The translations under genes and the position numbers were made by a program. From NCBI GenBank assembly GCA_008704415.1, contig VXIS01000169.1, positions 1 to 64,000 of the forward strand: 64,000 nt of DNA. The letters run 5' to 3'. The notes under the pieces were generated by a model that saw nothing but the letters and a program-made list of their open reading frames with translations, had not been told where the DNA came from and ran no database searches. This stretch comes from Sphaerosporella brunnea. Its lineage: Eukaryota; Ascomycota; Pezizomycetes; Pezizales; Pyronemataceae. Below are positions 22,525 through 33,477 of the stretch, in pieces; position 1 is the stretch's first letter; each line of letters opens with the position of its first letter.

Positions 22525-25500
22525 CTAAATTTCATCAGCCGACTTTGATCTTGAGAGAAGCGGGGAAGGGGAAATAGTATCCCACCTCGGACGATCAAAA
22601 ACATGATACCTATGACCTCTCACGCCCTCACCCTTGAATATTTCCGGGAACCTCCAGCCCTGTGGAACTTCGTTTTCGGGCACCTCGACCTCCCCGCCAT
22701 CCGGCTGTCCAACTACGAATTTGCCCACCTGGATCTCAGTATCGGTAATAGTACCTCTCGAAACTCTCGCGTAACCGACTCTTCGCAGTCCACGGTAGAG
22801 TATGTATTCGCACCAGCGATCCCAGTCGCTGCTGTCGATATCCTTCATTCTGCTCTTGGCTGAGACGTAGGTGTTGTAGTTACCCTCCTTTGGCTTCGTG
22901 ACGAGGTACGAGAGGAGGATCAGGGGTCGGGGGGAGTTGGCCATAAGGGACTCGATACCGAGGGATTGGAGCCGGCGGTCCTCGACGTCTTCTTCCTGTC
23001 CCGAGTGGAATACCAACACGTCAATCATTTCTCCGTACACATCGAGGGTGGCGAGAATAGCAGGCGCAAGCTCTCCGACCGGACTGGGGAGAAGATGGTG
23101 TGTGCTGTTAACGATCGGGAATTTTGAGAGCAGCGCGCAACCCCAAGTGTGCTTGTTAGGTCCTGGCCCAAAGTCGGCGTACATCCCCAGATCTTCGGCT
23201 AGGAACTGCGTCATGTCTCGGTTTCCCATGATGATACGTTGAAGATCCGACTCGAGGAGTCCGATGACATCAAGTTCGAGCTCTTTAATAGCATCCCGCA
23301 TGCGCCGCTCGGAAGACCACATGTCGTTGTCCAACGCAAAGTGGACAGTCCAGATACCAGCAGTGATGAGCTTCTCCTGTGGGTGGTACGGGGTGTAGTC
23401 AAAAGTGGGAAAGCGGAGGTAGGCAACCGCGACGGAAATGAGTTGCAGCCCGGTCAGGAAGTAGAGAGTGTAAGCTCGGAATCTCCGACGCAGCGGCGAG
23501 TCATGCTTGGTGTATTTGCTGCTGGTGGGCTGCGGGATGGAGGAGGCCGCAGTGAGACACTCGAACACTCCCGCTGCGATCATCGCCATGGTTACTGTCA
23601 TCACGAGATCAGTTCTCTCGCGGAGAAGGGGTCCGCCAGGGACGAAGGCATAGGCTACTACCCAGACGTGCGCAAGCACGATGAGGTTGTAGAACAAAAA
23701 TGCCAGGCCGAAGGTCTTGCCGGGCGCGTGACGCGTGGCAGAGGTCACAAAGGCCGGGATCAGGGCCATGAAGTAAACCGCAAGAATCAAGGCACCATAG
23801 AATCCAGTCCATCCAACGCTATTATGGAAGATGGCAACGGCAATAGAGGCAACGCCGAAGAAGGTCCAAGTCGTGGTCAGCTCGGGACGGAACAGGCCGA
23901 CAAGGAAACCAGCGCCCATCGCAGCAATTGTGTATGCGCCGTGCGGAGCAGGAATGGGGCCCTTGATCGGGTACCCGTCCCAGACCCAGGTGATCATGGT
24001 GCTGGAATCGGAGAGCAAGGAGTGGAGGCCGAATAAGAGCCCTGCAAGACCCACTGCTGCAAGCACAGAGGACCCACCACGCCTCTTCTGCTGGATCGGA
24101 ACCAAATCTGCCGAGCCCACCGTTGCACGTCTGGTAGATCTCAGCACCGCGAGAATGGCCAGAACCAGTCCGGTTTTGTTCAAACCACCATTGATCGAGT
24201 TCATAATCGGCCAAACGGGGTTGTTGGTGTGGTTCGCAAACTTGGCGACGCTGGAAGTAATCAAGCCAAGGGAGAAGGCGGAAATCTTTGCATCTAAGCG
24301 GCCTGCGTTGTTACGCTCCGCCCAGAAACTACCAGGCCAGGCCAGGCAAGAGAAGAAAACACCGGCACCGACGGAAAATAGACGGGGCTCCGGCGTGGCG
24401 AAGAGGAAAGCAGCAAGACCGAACAGCGAGAGACCATAGAAGACGACCGGCTTGTTGGCGCAGAGATTGCGGACGGCAGGAATAGCAAGCAGGAAGGGGG
24501 AAACCGTGGCCATGATGATAACCTCATAGCCAGATATACCCATGTGCCAGAGCGGGAAGTCTATACCAGTCAGCCAGCAAATTTCCAATGATAGGGATAC
24601 ATACACCAAACAGTGACACCCAAGGACGTCAAAACAGACCAAAACATGTACTGTCACCAGCATGTCAGCTTATGTAATGAATGCAGTGAGGCTTCTGCAG
24701 GCATACCCCAGTGTAGATGTCAGCTGCAGCATCGAACATGTCATCCCATGAGTAGGAAGTCCCTAAGAGCTGCTGAGGCAAGACCTGGCCGCGTTGCCTG
24801 TACGGAAATCAGCGCCATGGACCAAGTTAATCACTCGGTCAGGCACTCACTTGGACTTCTCCAGCATCGCGTCTGCCAAAACAGCGTGGTTTCTAAAACA
24901 CCAGAAAGAAAAGTAAGAACGTGTTTCCAATTCAAATAGGTATAATCTTCACCCAGCCCCACGGCCTCCTCTTTCAATCGTCCCGATTCCATTGCGGAAG
25001 CCCAACGTACCCTTTGCTAGTTCCGGTCACGTCCACAATCTTCAACTCCAATCTCGCAAAATCAAAAGCGGTAACAGCGTCGAAGCCAACATCAAAAAGA
25101 ATCAACGACCACTCGAAGAACGCGTAGATGGTGTAAGCTGCAGGTGAACAACGTTTGACGTCAGTAACCTAACCCTTACTTCGGCAGGGCTGAGTGGCGC
25201 CGGTCCGTGCGATTCAACTCACCTCCCGGCACTTTGTGCACTTTGTGCTGGATGAAATAGTAGATCAACGGCACCAGCGTTCCAAAGAACAATCCCGCAA
25301 GGATCTTTCGGTATTTGATGGCTTCCCTGTTCATGGGCGAGAGGGCGAGGCAGCCCAGCGTCCACGGCAGAGTGCACACAAGGTACGAGATCATGAAGAT
25401 GTCGTGCCAATCATGATCGTCGGTGGATGTGATGTAGACCCACCCCCCGCAAAGAAAGGTTCGAAAGAGACCCACGGATGCGACGAATTTGGGAAGGAAC

Positions 25501-25739
25501 GCGCCAGGGCGCGCGGTGAGCAAATACCAAAGGAAAACGAGGGTGAAGCGGGGGCCGGAGGTGATGGCGATGAAGATTTGGAATATGGATCTCTCAGGAT
25601 AGCGGTCGCCAATTGTGGCCGAAACAGAAGGAAACCATTCTTGTGGGTAGCCCTGCCCGCCCACCATCAGCACACGAGAGTTCGAGATGTCAACGTTGGC
25701 GCAGATAGCGACGCGCACAACGCGTTTTTGGAGCTTCAT
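22525..25739 (-). CDS. CWH43: Cwh43, GPI-anchor ceramide remodelase
   Basis: In yeast Cwh43 exchanges the diacylglycerol of GPI anchors for ceramide. I join six exons: 25739-25223, 25137-25011, 24892-24851, 24797-24707, 24650-24605 and 24560-22525, giving 952 aa in one frame. The N-terminal Frag1/DRAM-like membrane domain (residues about 1-270) includes [19 protein letters not shown] and [18 protein letters not shown]. The family block [20 protein letters not shown] leads across an intron into [19 protein letters not shown]2-interacting-type multi-TM region follows. The C-terminus (about 680-950) is an endonuclease/exonuclease/phosphatase-like domain with [19 protein letters not shown] and VFHSGQEED. 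The two tiny exons of 42 and 46 bp would be missed by simple gene finding. Length matches fungal Cwh43 (about 950 aa). Confidence 0.9.
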
Positions 25740-27098
25740 ACGTAATATTCGTTTTTCACTATCTTATGAAAGTGTAACGACCTGCGGGTAGAGGAGCGCG
25801 ATGTCAGTCAGCCAGAGCACCTCTCACTGCGAGCGCCAGGACTGGCAGCGGCGGGGGGGGGGGGGTTGCTGCTTCATAGTAGCCGCAGCAGTGACCGTCT
25901 CCATACATTCCAACGATCAACGCGCTGAAGAAAGCACCTGCACGCCGCGACCAACCGGCATCAGCTCTCCAACCCTCAAAACGCATGCATTTTTCCTCAA
26001 CGTGAACGCGTACAATATGCTATGACGGTGTGCGTGTGCGAAACCCATTTTCCCGACAGCTGTTGCGCACGGGGCGCAGTTAGCAGGTTGAGTGCTTTGA
26101 CAGGAGTACTCTTCTCGCTAGGGTAGGATGAAGGTGGAAGTGACGTACGGAGGCCAGCACGACGCCGTCCTTATCTTTCGCCATGATTCGCGAACTGAAT
26201 TCGAATCAGAGGGGACGCGGCGAAAGGAGGATGACGTGCTCGAAAGAAACGAAAGACGGTTGCAGCGGGTGCGGCGTTATGTACGTTGGGGGGGGGGGAT
26301 CGCACACAATGGCCTCTCTCAACGGCGAGAGACGAAGAGCAGAGAAAGAAAGTAGGAAGGAAAGGAAAGGAAAGGAAAGGAAAGGAAAGGAAAGGAAAGG
26401 AAAGGCTGTGCTTTCGCTCGCAAATCCAGCGACAGTTGACAGTTGTTCGGTACCACGGCAGCTTCCCCTGAACGGTAGAACGGATACTTGTTGTATGTAT
26501 GAATTTTTGACGGTATCTGATCTGCCCAGAGCTGGGCGAGAACACACAAAGTCACAAGTGGGGATTGGCTATCACGGAATCGGAGTATCCGGCGGCTTCT
26601 AAGAACTTGGTGCTCGAAGGAAGAGCATGACAGTGACCAACCTGACAACTCCGGAGCCGAAGGCCGAGAGCGCCAGAAGGGCCAGCTTCTCAATTGGACG
26701 GCTTCTGACCGGGCAGACATGGTTCAGTGGTATAGTAGGGCGATCAAAGTGGTTACAGAGCTTGATTTACGGAAAGATTTACGGAAACTCAGTAGCCAAT
26801 AGGAAGCGCCTGTTTTTTGCGGAACCTGGACTCACCTTTGCGGACAACGTTGACAGAGCCGCACGCACAACGTCCTCCGACCGAGCATGGTTTTGGCTCC
26901 AAATACAAACTCGCGAAACCATGAACTCGCGGCCAGTTGCCAACTTGTAGACTTTGCAGCAGCGTTCGGCAACGAAACCGTAGTTTATTCACTGGCGGTG
27001 GTAAAAGCTTTAACGCCTCACTTTCTTGGCACTGGGGGACAAAACCACGGAAATTTCAGGGTGGAGGCAGAAATTTGAAAACCATGGTTTTCTGACAG
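25740..27098. other. Intergenic region, low complexity, no gene called
   Basis: Contains G-runs at about 25853-25864 and 26289-26298 and a GGAAA microsatellite. A frame at 26627-26950 begins with an ATG but shows no recognisable domain and I do not call it. Confidence 0.4.
26355..26405 (+). repeat. (GGAAA)n pentanucleotide microsatellite
   Basis: About ten tandem GGAAA units; several overlapping lysine/glutamate-rich or phenylalanine/leucine-rich frames arise from it. Confidence 0.9.
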
Positions 27099-27880
27099 TT
27101 GAGAACGCTCTCTGCAACTCAAAAACCACGACTCGCTGCCAAGGTCTTTTTGAGACGGAAGGTGCTCAGCATTGATCAGCCGAAGAAGCCGGCGGATCAG
27201 ATGAACGACGACGAGGATGAGAATCTGCCGAAGATCACGTGTGAGGATTTTGAGACCGCAAAGAAGAATAAGAGTCTCGATACCATCGCCCTCGAAAATC
27301 CCAGTGCGGATGCAAACCCGGCGCTCAACGGCGCGCTCGCGATTGCGATTTTCGACCAGGCGATGACTTTGCGGTGGAATTTTATGACATGTTTGCACAG
27401 TTCCACCAGCTCAAGTGCTACGCTAGGCTGCTGGAACATGTGGTTAAGTATTGCCTGGAGGTGGCCCCTAAGAATGTGAAGGCGTTGTGGCTGGGAATCG
27501 AGTTGCCGCTGAGAGATGTGGAAATGAGCGACCCGGTTTTCCCTGGAAAACTCTCGACGGCGCTGGCGGGCATGGGGCGGCGGCAGTGATGGGGACGGAC
27601 GCAAAGAGCGGGCTGTACTTGTTGTTTGCCCGCTATTTCACCCAACTCTTGAAGGATTCACCAGCGCTCGACGAGGGCATTAGGAAAGTTATCATTGCGA
27701 GCTTGGTCAAGCACTACAAGGTGGCCGAGAAGGAAAGGGAGACCTCGCCCGAGCTCTACGCACGGTGGGTCGAATTTATGGTACTGCAGGGGAAGAAGGA
27801 AGAGGCGGAACGGATAGCGCAGAGAGGGTTGGAGAGGTATCCTCAGTGTTGTCTATCGCCAGCCCAAAAAGCCCTATCTG
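27099..27880 (+). pseudogene. Utp6-like HAT-repeat protein, C-terminal relic with two frame breaks
   Basis: Three successive frames carry one continuous homology: AAKVFLRRKVLSIDQPKKP and NPALNGALAIAIFDQAM (27110-27365), EFYDMFAQFHQLKCYARLL to VAPKNVKALWLGIELPLRDV (27374-27560), and LDEGIRKVIIASLVKHYKVA to ARWVEFMVLQGKKEEAERIA (27600-27840). The second and third blocks resemble the C-terminal part of fungal Utp6, a U3 snoRNP/SSU-processome protein. Frame changes near 27365 and 27580 do not fall at intron-like borders, and the N-terminal two-thirds of Utp6 is absent, so this looks like a truncated, broken duplicate. Codon bias is still GC-rich, suggesting fairly recent loss. An assembly error is an alternative. 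Identification rests on memory of the family and is moderate. Confidence 0.5.
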
Positions 27881-28426
27881 CCGGCTCTTTTAAGCAGCCA
27901 GCCAAAGGGTTGAACAATGGATGAAGCCCGGCCAGCAGCCGATTCAGCCCAGGCCGTGAACGAAGCGAGTGATTATGAGTGAATCCAGTACGACTGTCAT
28001 CTTGCGCTTACTAGAACGCCACGCAACTTGCCCGTTTCCCCAGCTCTGCGATAGTGCTCTACCTATCAGTCGACGAGCTTTTATGAGGCCTAAAAAGTTG
28101 TGATAGAAGCCCGACTGACGAAGAGCTGTCTCGGGTGTTGCAGAGCCAGTCGGTGGTGGTGAGAAGGTTTTGGTTAATAGAAATAAGTATAACTTATAGG
28201 GTACAGTATTTTGCTATGTACATACTGGCGTTTCGGGGGGAGTTTGCTTGCATATAATTATAATTCATCTAATAGCCGTCACCTCTGCTTCGTCACGATT
28301 GTTTCTTATCCTTTTGGATGGACTTCATCTTGCGGCGTTGCTGGGCTTCCTGCTTTTGTCTGTTCTGGTCACGTTAGCTCTAATTGCATCATGTGAGGGG
28401 GGGTGCTACAGTTGCGCAACCCGCTT
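27881..28426. other. Intergenic, no gene seen
   Basis: AT-rich sequence; short frames without motifs. The part next to 28426 is probably the 3' untranslated region of the release-factor-like gene. Confidence 0.4.
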
Positions 28427-28959
28427 CTACTGCTCGGCGCTTGTGACGCCAGGAACGTCCGTCGACACTGACGACACGAGGATCTGATGCAGCCGGTGAT
28501 ATGCAGCCTGCACGTTCTCGCTCTGCTTCCTGCTCTCGTCCGCCTGCAGCACGATCTCATCGTCTTTTGTGAGGTGGCGCGAGTTCTCGCGCACCTTCTT
28601 CACCACGAAGCCGGGGAGGAACTCAGACGCGGCTTTCAGGCTTAGGTGGAGAGTGGCCTTTGTGCTCCGTCTTTGGGGTGGTTCAGTTTACTACCGCCGA
28701 AGGGAGGGCGGGGCGGAGGTGGTTACTTGTTGGCGTTTTGCCCACCCGGCCCAGATGACGCGGAGTAGGTGATGGTGATGTGCTTTTTGGGGATGTCGTC
28801 GACCTTGAAGGTTTCCACCCAGTGTCGCGCTTCTTCGATTTCTTCCTGCGAACTCCATTTCGAGGCGATTTCGTAGCGCCAGTCGGCGAACGCGCGTGTT
28901 GTCGCCGAAAGGAGGGGCGTGCTGCTGCCGCTGCTGCGCAGGCGGAAGAGAAGCGACAT
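28427..28959 (-). CDS. Mitochondrial class I release-factor-like protein (GGQ domain; Pth4/ICT1-type)
   Basis: Exons 28959-28727 and 28670-28427 give 158 aa; the 56-bp intron (GTAACC...AAAG) splits a Lys codon straight after the GGQ loop. The short Arg/Ser-rich N-terminus (MSLLFRLRSSGSSTPLLSAT) fits mitochondrial import. The catalytic loop reads SASSGPGGQNANK, with Gly-Gly-Gln at residues 72-74; it is followed by STKATLHL and a basic, coiled C-terminus (VVKKVRENSRHLTKDDEIV). GGQ-domain proteins of this size hydrolyse peptidyl-tRNA on stalled mitochondrial ribosomes. ICT1/Pth4 is the closest match by length and by the NxNK-x-TK context; the other small GGQ family (Rso55/mtRF-R) cannot be fully excluded. 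Confidence 0.85.
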
Positions 28960-29143
28960 CGTGGTGGGGAGGAAGTATATGTATCGTGGTGTTTTTGCAA
29001 TTGTCGCGTTGATTCTGCTAAGTACTCTACACCTTGATTTTGGTCTTCTCTGTACTAAGTACTCACGAGGCCGAGTGCCAAGTCCAAAAAATTCTGATTG
29101 GCTGCAGCATTGCGAAAAGCAGCGAAGAGAGATAAATCCAATA

Positions 29144-29673
29144 CCGTAAAAACTCGAGAGCAAGGGAATGGGCTACGTCACTGGCTAAGTCACTGCGCCA
29201 TGTGGCAAAGTCACTAAGCCTACTATGGCGGCCGAGTGCCAAGTCAAAAAAATTCTGATTGGCCAAAGCAACGCCACAAGCAACGAAGTGAATAAAATGA
29301 TAATTCCGTAATGGGAATGCTTTGTTGCACTGTCTGTGACTAGGAACAGACCCCGCTGGGTGTGGGGCAGAAAGGTGTTTGCGACTTGGCATTGTGCGGC
29401 CATGCGGACCCATGTAGCGCAGCGGGAGTGCGATGCCTGGCGGCGTTTCTTCACCTCTGATAATACCACGACCCTCCGGCAAAACAGCTAGCCCGCGGTT
29501 ACGCAGTTATATGCGAGGTTAAGGACAATTCTAATGGCTTAATATTGAATTTATTTCTCTTCCCTGCTTTTTGCAACGCTGCAGCCAATCAGAATTTTTT
29601 TGACTTGGCACTCGGCCGCCATAGTACATGGCGCAGTGGCTTAGCCCATTCCCTTACTCTCGAGTTTTTACGG
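29144..29673. mobile_element. TA-flanked MITE, 530 bp, CCGTAAAAACTCGAGAG termini
   Basis: Inverted termini CCGTAAAAACTCGAGAGCAA (left) and TTACTCTCGAGTTTTTACGG (right) are flanked by TA on both sides (29142-29143 and 29674-29675). Sub-terminal GGGAATGGGCTA and CACTGCGCCATGT are also inverted. The interior includes GGCCGAGTGCCAAGTC motifs in inverse orientation and a 280-bp block that is mirrored just outside, at 29690-29955. No coding capacity. TA targets fit a Tc1/mariner-type parent. Confidence 0.7.
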
Positions 29674-29955
29674 TATTAAGCCATAGAATTCTCCTTGACC
29701 TCGCATAACTCGGGCTGGCTGTTTTGACGGAGGGTGGTGGTATATTGTCAACGCCGCATCGCACTCCCGCCGCGTTACATGGGTCCGGATGCCGCACAAT
29801 TCACAACCACCTTTCTGCCGCACCGGGCTTTGTTCCTAGTCACAGACAGTGCAACAAAGCATACCGCTCACGGAATCGTCATTTTATTTCACCTCGTTGC
29901 TTGCGGCGTTGCTTGGGCCAATCATAATTTTTTGGACTTGGCACTCGGCCGCGTG
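29224..29955. repeat. Large imperfect inverted repeat (29224-29510 against 29690-29955)
   Basis: Both arms contain CTAGTCACAGACAGTGCAAC or its complement, a CGCACTCCCGC motif, an ACATGGGTCCG motif and GACTTGGCACTCGGCCGC. The arms lie tail to tail, so this could be two copies of one non-autonomous element in opposite orientation, one of them carrying the TA-flanked termini listed above. Confidence 0.6.
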
Positions 29956-30732
29956 AGTAAATAAAAGTTACGGCTATTATGCTCCATACCCCGTGGATTT
30001 TGTGAAATTCTCTCCGTACCCCGTGAATTTTTTCTTTATTCCCATACCCCGCGAATTACGCTGCCAAATACTACCTCGCTTCCGCTCTAAGTGTACATGT
30101 GTGGCTGGGCACATCATGGCCTATACCCTTACCAAGAGAAGCGTGGGAGCAGATTAGACCGGAGCTCAGGGAGCTGGCCAGGGCTTCGGCTGCGCCTCCT
30201 GGCCTCCGCAGGCCGCCTCTTCTCTTGTGCTTGGTGGTCGGGCGTCCCCGTCGTGGCATGTCAACGGAGGCTCGCACTGTGCCGTTTCCTGATCAGACAA
30301 CTCAGAACCTGAATCTTTGACAATGGTGTGATCACCAGTAGGCTCCGGCTCACTGGCACGCTGAGGGTGCGGCATCTAGGTTTGCAGCCTTTCCAGCGGC
30401 AGTCGTTCCGGGTCTTCTACAGTTGTGGCTTTCTCGCATCCGAATGGAGGGTGGCATATACAGCCTTCAAGCAACCATCCTAGGAAGGAGAAACTGTACT
30501 GGGGCCAGGAGGATCAAGGAGCCTGAGCTGTGGCTCGACGGGGGTGGTGGATGAGACGCACCGGCCACGGTGGTAGAGAGGTAGTAGGTCACAGCGACCG
30601 CGGCTGGATAGCTGGGGGCAGGGTTATTCACGGGGGTGTACGGGGAATAATTTTTCCTTCACGGGGTACGGAGGGAATTTCACAAAATCCACGGGGTATC
30701 GAGCATAATAGCCGTAAAAACTATTCACTCAC
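29953..30732. mobile_element. Non-autonomous element with about 70-bp inverted repeats, 780 bp
   Basis: The left arm GTGAGTAAATAAAAGTTACGGC continues as TATTATGCTC, ATACCCCGTGGATTTTGTGA and CTCCGTACCCCGTGAA. The same series is found in reverse at 30650-30732. It abuts the previous inverted repeat, so one inserted next to or into the other. A short frame inside (30530-30787) starts without ATG and is not called. Confidence 0.65.
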
Positions 30733-32934
30733 ACTCCACGACGATGATGACAATACATTTGCACAATTTATGATTGACGAGGGGTGAGCGGGCTAAACCC
30801 TAATCTCAAACCTGCCTAAATAATCCAATGACATGCAATGAACAACTCTTTCTTCACCTAAATGGTTTCTTCATCAGAACCGGGAGATCTCCAAAAGTGG
30901 CCTCGTCCCACTCTTTCCAGTTACCATCGGCAAATTAAGATTAAAGAGTTAGAAAGGGAGGGGCCAGAAATTTGATAACAATTGAAGACTATGGACACAT
31001 CTAGTAAATCTCCTATCTTGACAGGGTCATTGGTTCGATAGGAATTTAGCAATGCTGATAAGATAGACACAGAAGGACTTTACTGTGTGGTGCACATTAC
31101 ACCTGCTTTAGAAGATGAGCAGGATGCAACCGAAGCAGGAGATGACAACGCCGTATATGGGAATGCAGGCGGCGCCACACCACTCGAGATTATTATCATT
31201 ATTCCGGGCTCAAGCAGCAAACCTGCACTGCACGTCTCAAGCCCTCCTCGATGCGGCGATTTTCTTCGTCCGAGAGCTTGCTATGGACCCACCGCAAAAA
31301 AACACCTTCCGTTCGAACGACGCAGCACGTTAAGTAACATATAGCACAATACGAGACAACTGGGTAGGAACCTCGCCCGCGGTCCGCCAGGAAGGCAATG
31401 TGCCTACATACCAACTGTGGCCCCACGGTGTCCAGGACTATCCCACGTAGTTACTGAGTTACCGTTGAGTGACCGGTAGACCGATGGATGGCCGATGGGT
31501 AATCGTTGGTCAATCGGCAGACGCCCGGTCACCGCGGAGGAGGTAGCCTGGCTGGGGTGACGTCTCCAACATGGCCGCTGGACGACAACTATATGGGGTG
31601 GACCCTGAGCGGCCGTGGGTGGACCCTACCAGGAGGCCGACGGGAGCTGAAAAGGGGCTCGCTGGAAGACCACGGAGCGAAGGAATGACGACATGCAGGA
31701 AGCGGAGGCTCAACCCATGCATGAACTCAATCTCGCGATACTAGCGCGAATACAGAGACCACGGCGGTGAGGTTTTCAAAGAGTTCTATCGCAGTTGTGT
31801 GAGATCACGGGTGGGCATACCAGAGTTGGGAGTTTGGTTTGTTTGCAGAAGCCGAATCGAGCCTTCTCTTTTGCGTGGGCATGCGTGTACGCATGCTCAA
31901 TAAGAGATGGCGATGATGGTTGGTCATTGTGAGAGTGGAAGCCTCGCACCCGCACCAGAATCTCCTGGGCACCCCCCGGCATATCCTTCCGGCTGAAGTT
32001 TGGTGGTTGGATCTTTTTGCGGTGTGCCTCCTCGCTCAGCGATTCAAGTTCGTGTTTCTTTCACCTCTATCACAAGTTTTATGCTACATTTAACTCTCTG
32101 GGCTTTGGTTCGAATACCTATTACGATTTACTATGGAACAGTTTGACTTGAGGTCACTCACAATAACGGATGGGTTTCCTTTTTTCACTGCAGGCGGGCG
32201 GTCGTCTTTCCCGGCATTATTTCTGTTCTCGAAAAAGGCTAGTTGTGTGGCGACGAATACAAGCAAGAAGACCGGCACTACGTTGGGTTCCTGTGTCGGC
32301 GTTTTGCGATTCTGTTGTTCTTTATTTTGGCATTAGTGTTGAGTTGTTTCTGTTTAAGATTCGTTTTGCCTGGTTACAATGTTCTCTAAGCTTTGTTTTC
32401 TTGGTTCCGGAAGAGGCTTCTTGCACGTATCGTGGGTAGAGGGTGGCGTTGTTCTCTGGCTCAATTGTTTTATATTATAGTAACTGTGTGGACAGAGGTT
32501 ATATAACGAAGGTGACGGGCCAATAGACAAGTATCCCTCACATTGTCGAACAGCACAAACCGAATTACACCACTTAAAAGTTCTGCAGAAGAGAGTTTGC
32601 ATGTAAAACTCACTGCCGACATTTTCGACCGCACTTCAGTGACTTCACTCTCACAACCCTAACCCGAGGTCACGTGGATGCGAGCTGTAGTATTGTGTAT
32701 AGGTGACTCGAAGGACTAGGAGGAGGTACCCTTTTGGATGCCGTGCCGACTGATATGAAGGGAATTGAGGGAAGGGGAAATGATGAGCTTTTTGATTCGC
32801 ATGCACTGGAAGGCGAGTATCTAGGCCGAAAAGCCTCCAATGCGTTGTGGTGACGTAAGAAGTGTGGCTTGACGCAGTGAGGCTTGTCTATGTTTGAGGC
32901 TCTTAGTCATCCGTTTCTCGACCGTTCGCACTAA
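30733..32934. other. Long gene-free interval
   Basis: I find no supported gene in about 2.2 kb; frames are short and lack motifs. Confidence 0.4.
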
Positions 32935-33477
32935 CCCACCAACCACTCACTCTATCGCTCTCTTCTCTCTACCCTCTCGACCTCTCGCTCATTCTTTGAA
33001 CGTTTGACGAACACCACCACCACTACCACCACCACCACCCCAACCACTACATATCGCCCACCTCAAACCCGCTCCCTCCTCCAAACTCACTCTCACCCCC
33101 CAAAAAGTCTCCAAAGTCTCTTCTGCCTACCCCAAACCTACGCACAACAATTCAACCTTACTCACAACTAACCAAAACTTTCGCCTTCAAAAATCTCAAA
33201 TCTCGCGCGCGTTTCTTTCTCCTCCACTTTCCACTACTACAAACCCAACCAACTTCCCACCATCCCACCGTACTTCCGACTTCCAACCATCACTACCACC
33301 ATCACCACCAATAACAACAACAGCAACCCCCTCCCCCCCCCACCACATAACTAACATTTCACCTGTCTTCCCCTCCTCCTGTCATCTATCTTCTCTTCCG
33401 CAGCAGCTTCAATTCTACTCGAAAACAAAAAATCATTCACAGAGAAAAAAAAGAGAAGCATTCCGGTCCCGCATTGT
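32935..33477 (+). promoter_or_regulatory. G-depleted, CT/CA-rich leader of NAB3
   Basis: About 540 bp directly before the NAB3 ATG have very few G on the coding strand, with runs such as CCACCACCACTACCACCACC and several TCTT motifs (for example in TCGCTCTCTTCTCTC and ATCTTCTCTTCCGC). It is probably the long 5' untranslated region and/or core promoter. Nab3 family proteins bind UCUU in RNA, so autoregulation is possible but is only an inference. Confidence 0.5.

Noticed and set aside
23239..24439. Two plus-strand frames of 265 and 202 aa opposite CWH43
   Set aside because: Shadows; the minus strand has conserved Cwh43 blocks across six exons.
26171..26720. Several long overlapping frames on both strands
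   Set aside because: All depend on the (GGAAA)n repeat, which is open in every frame; no motifs.
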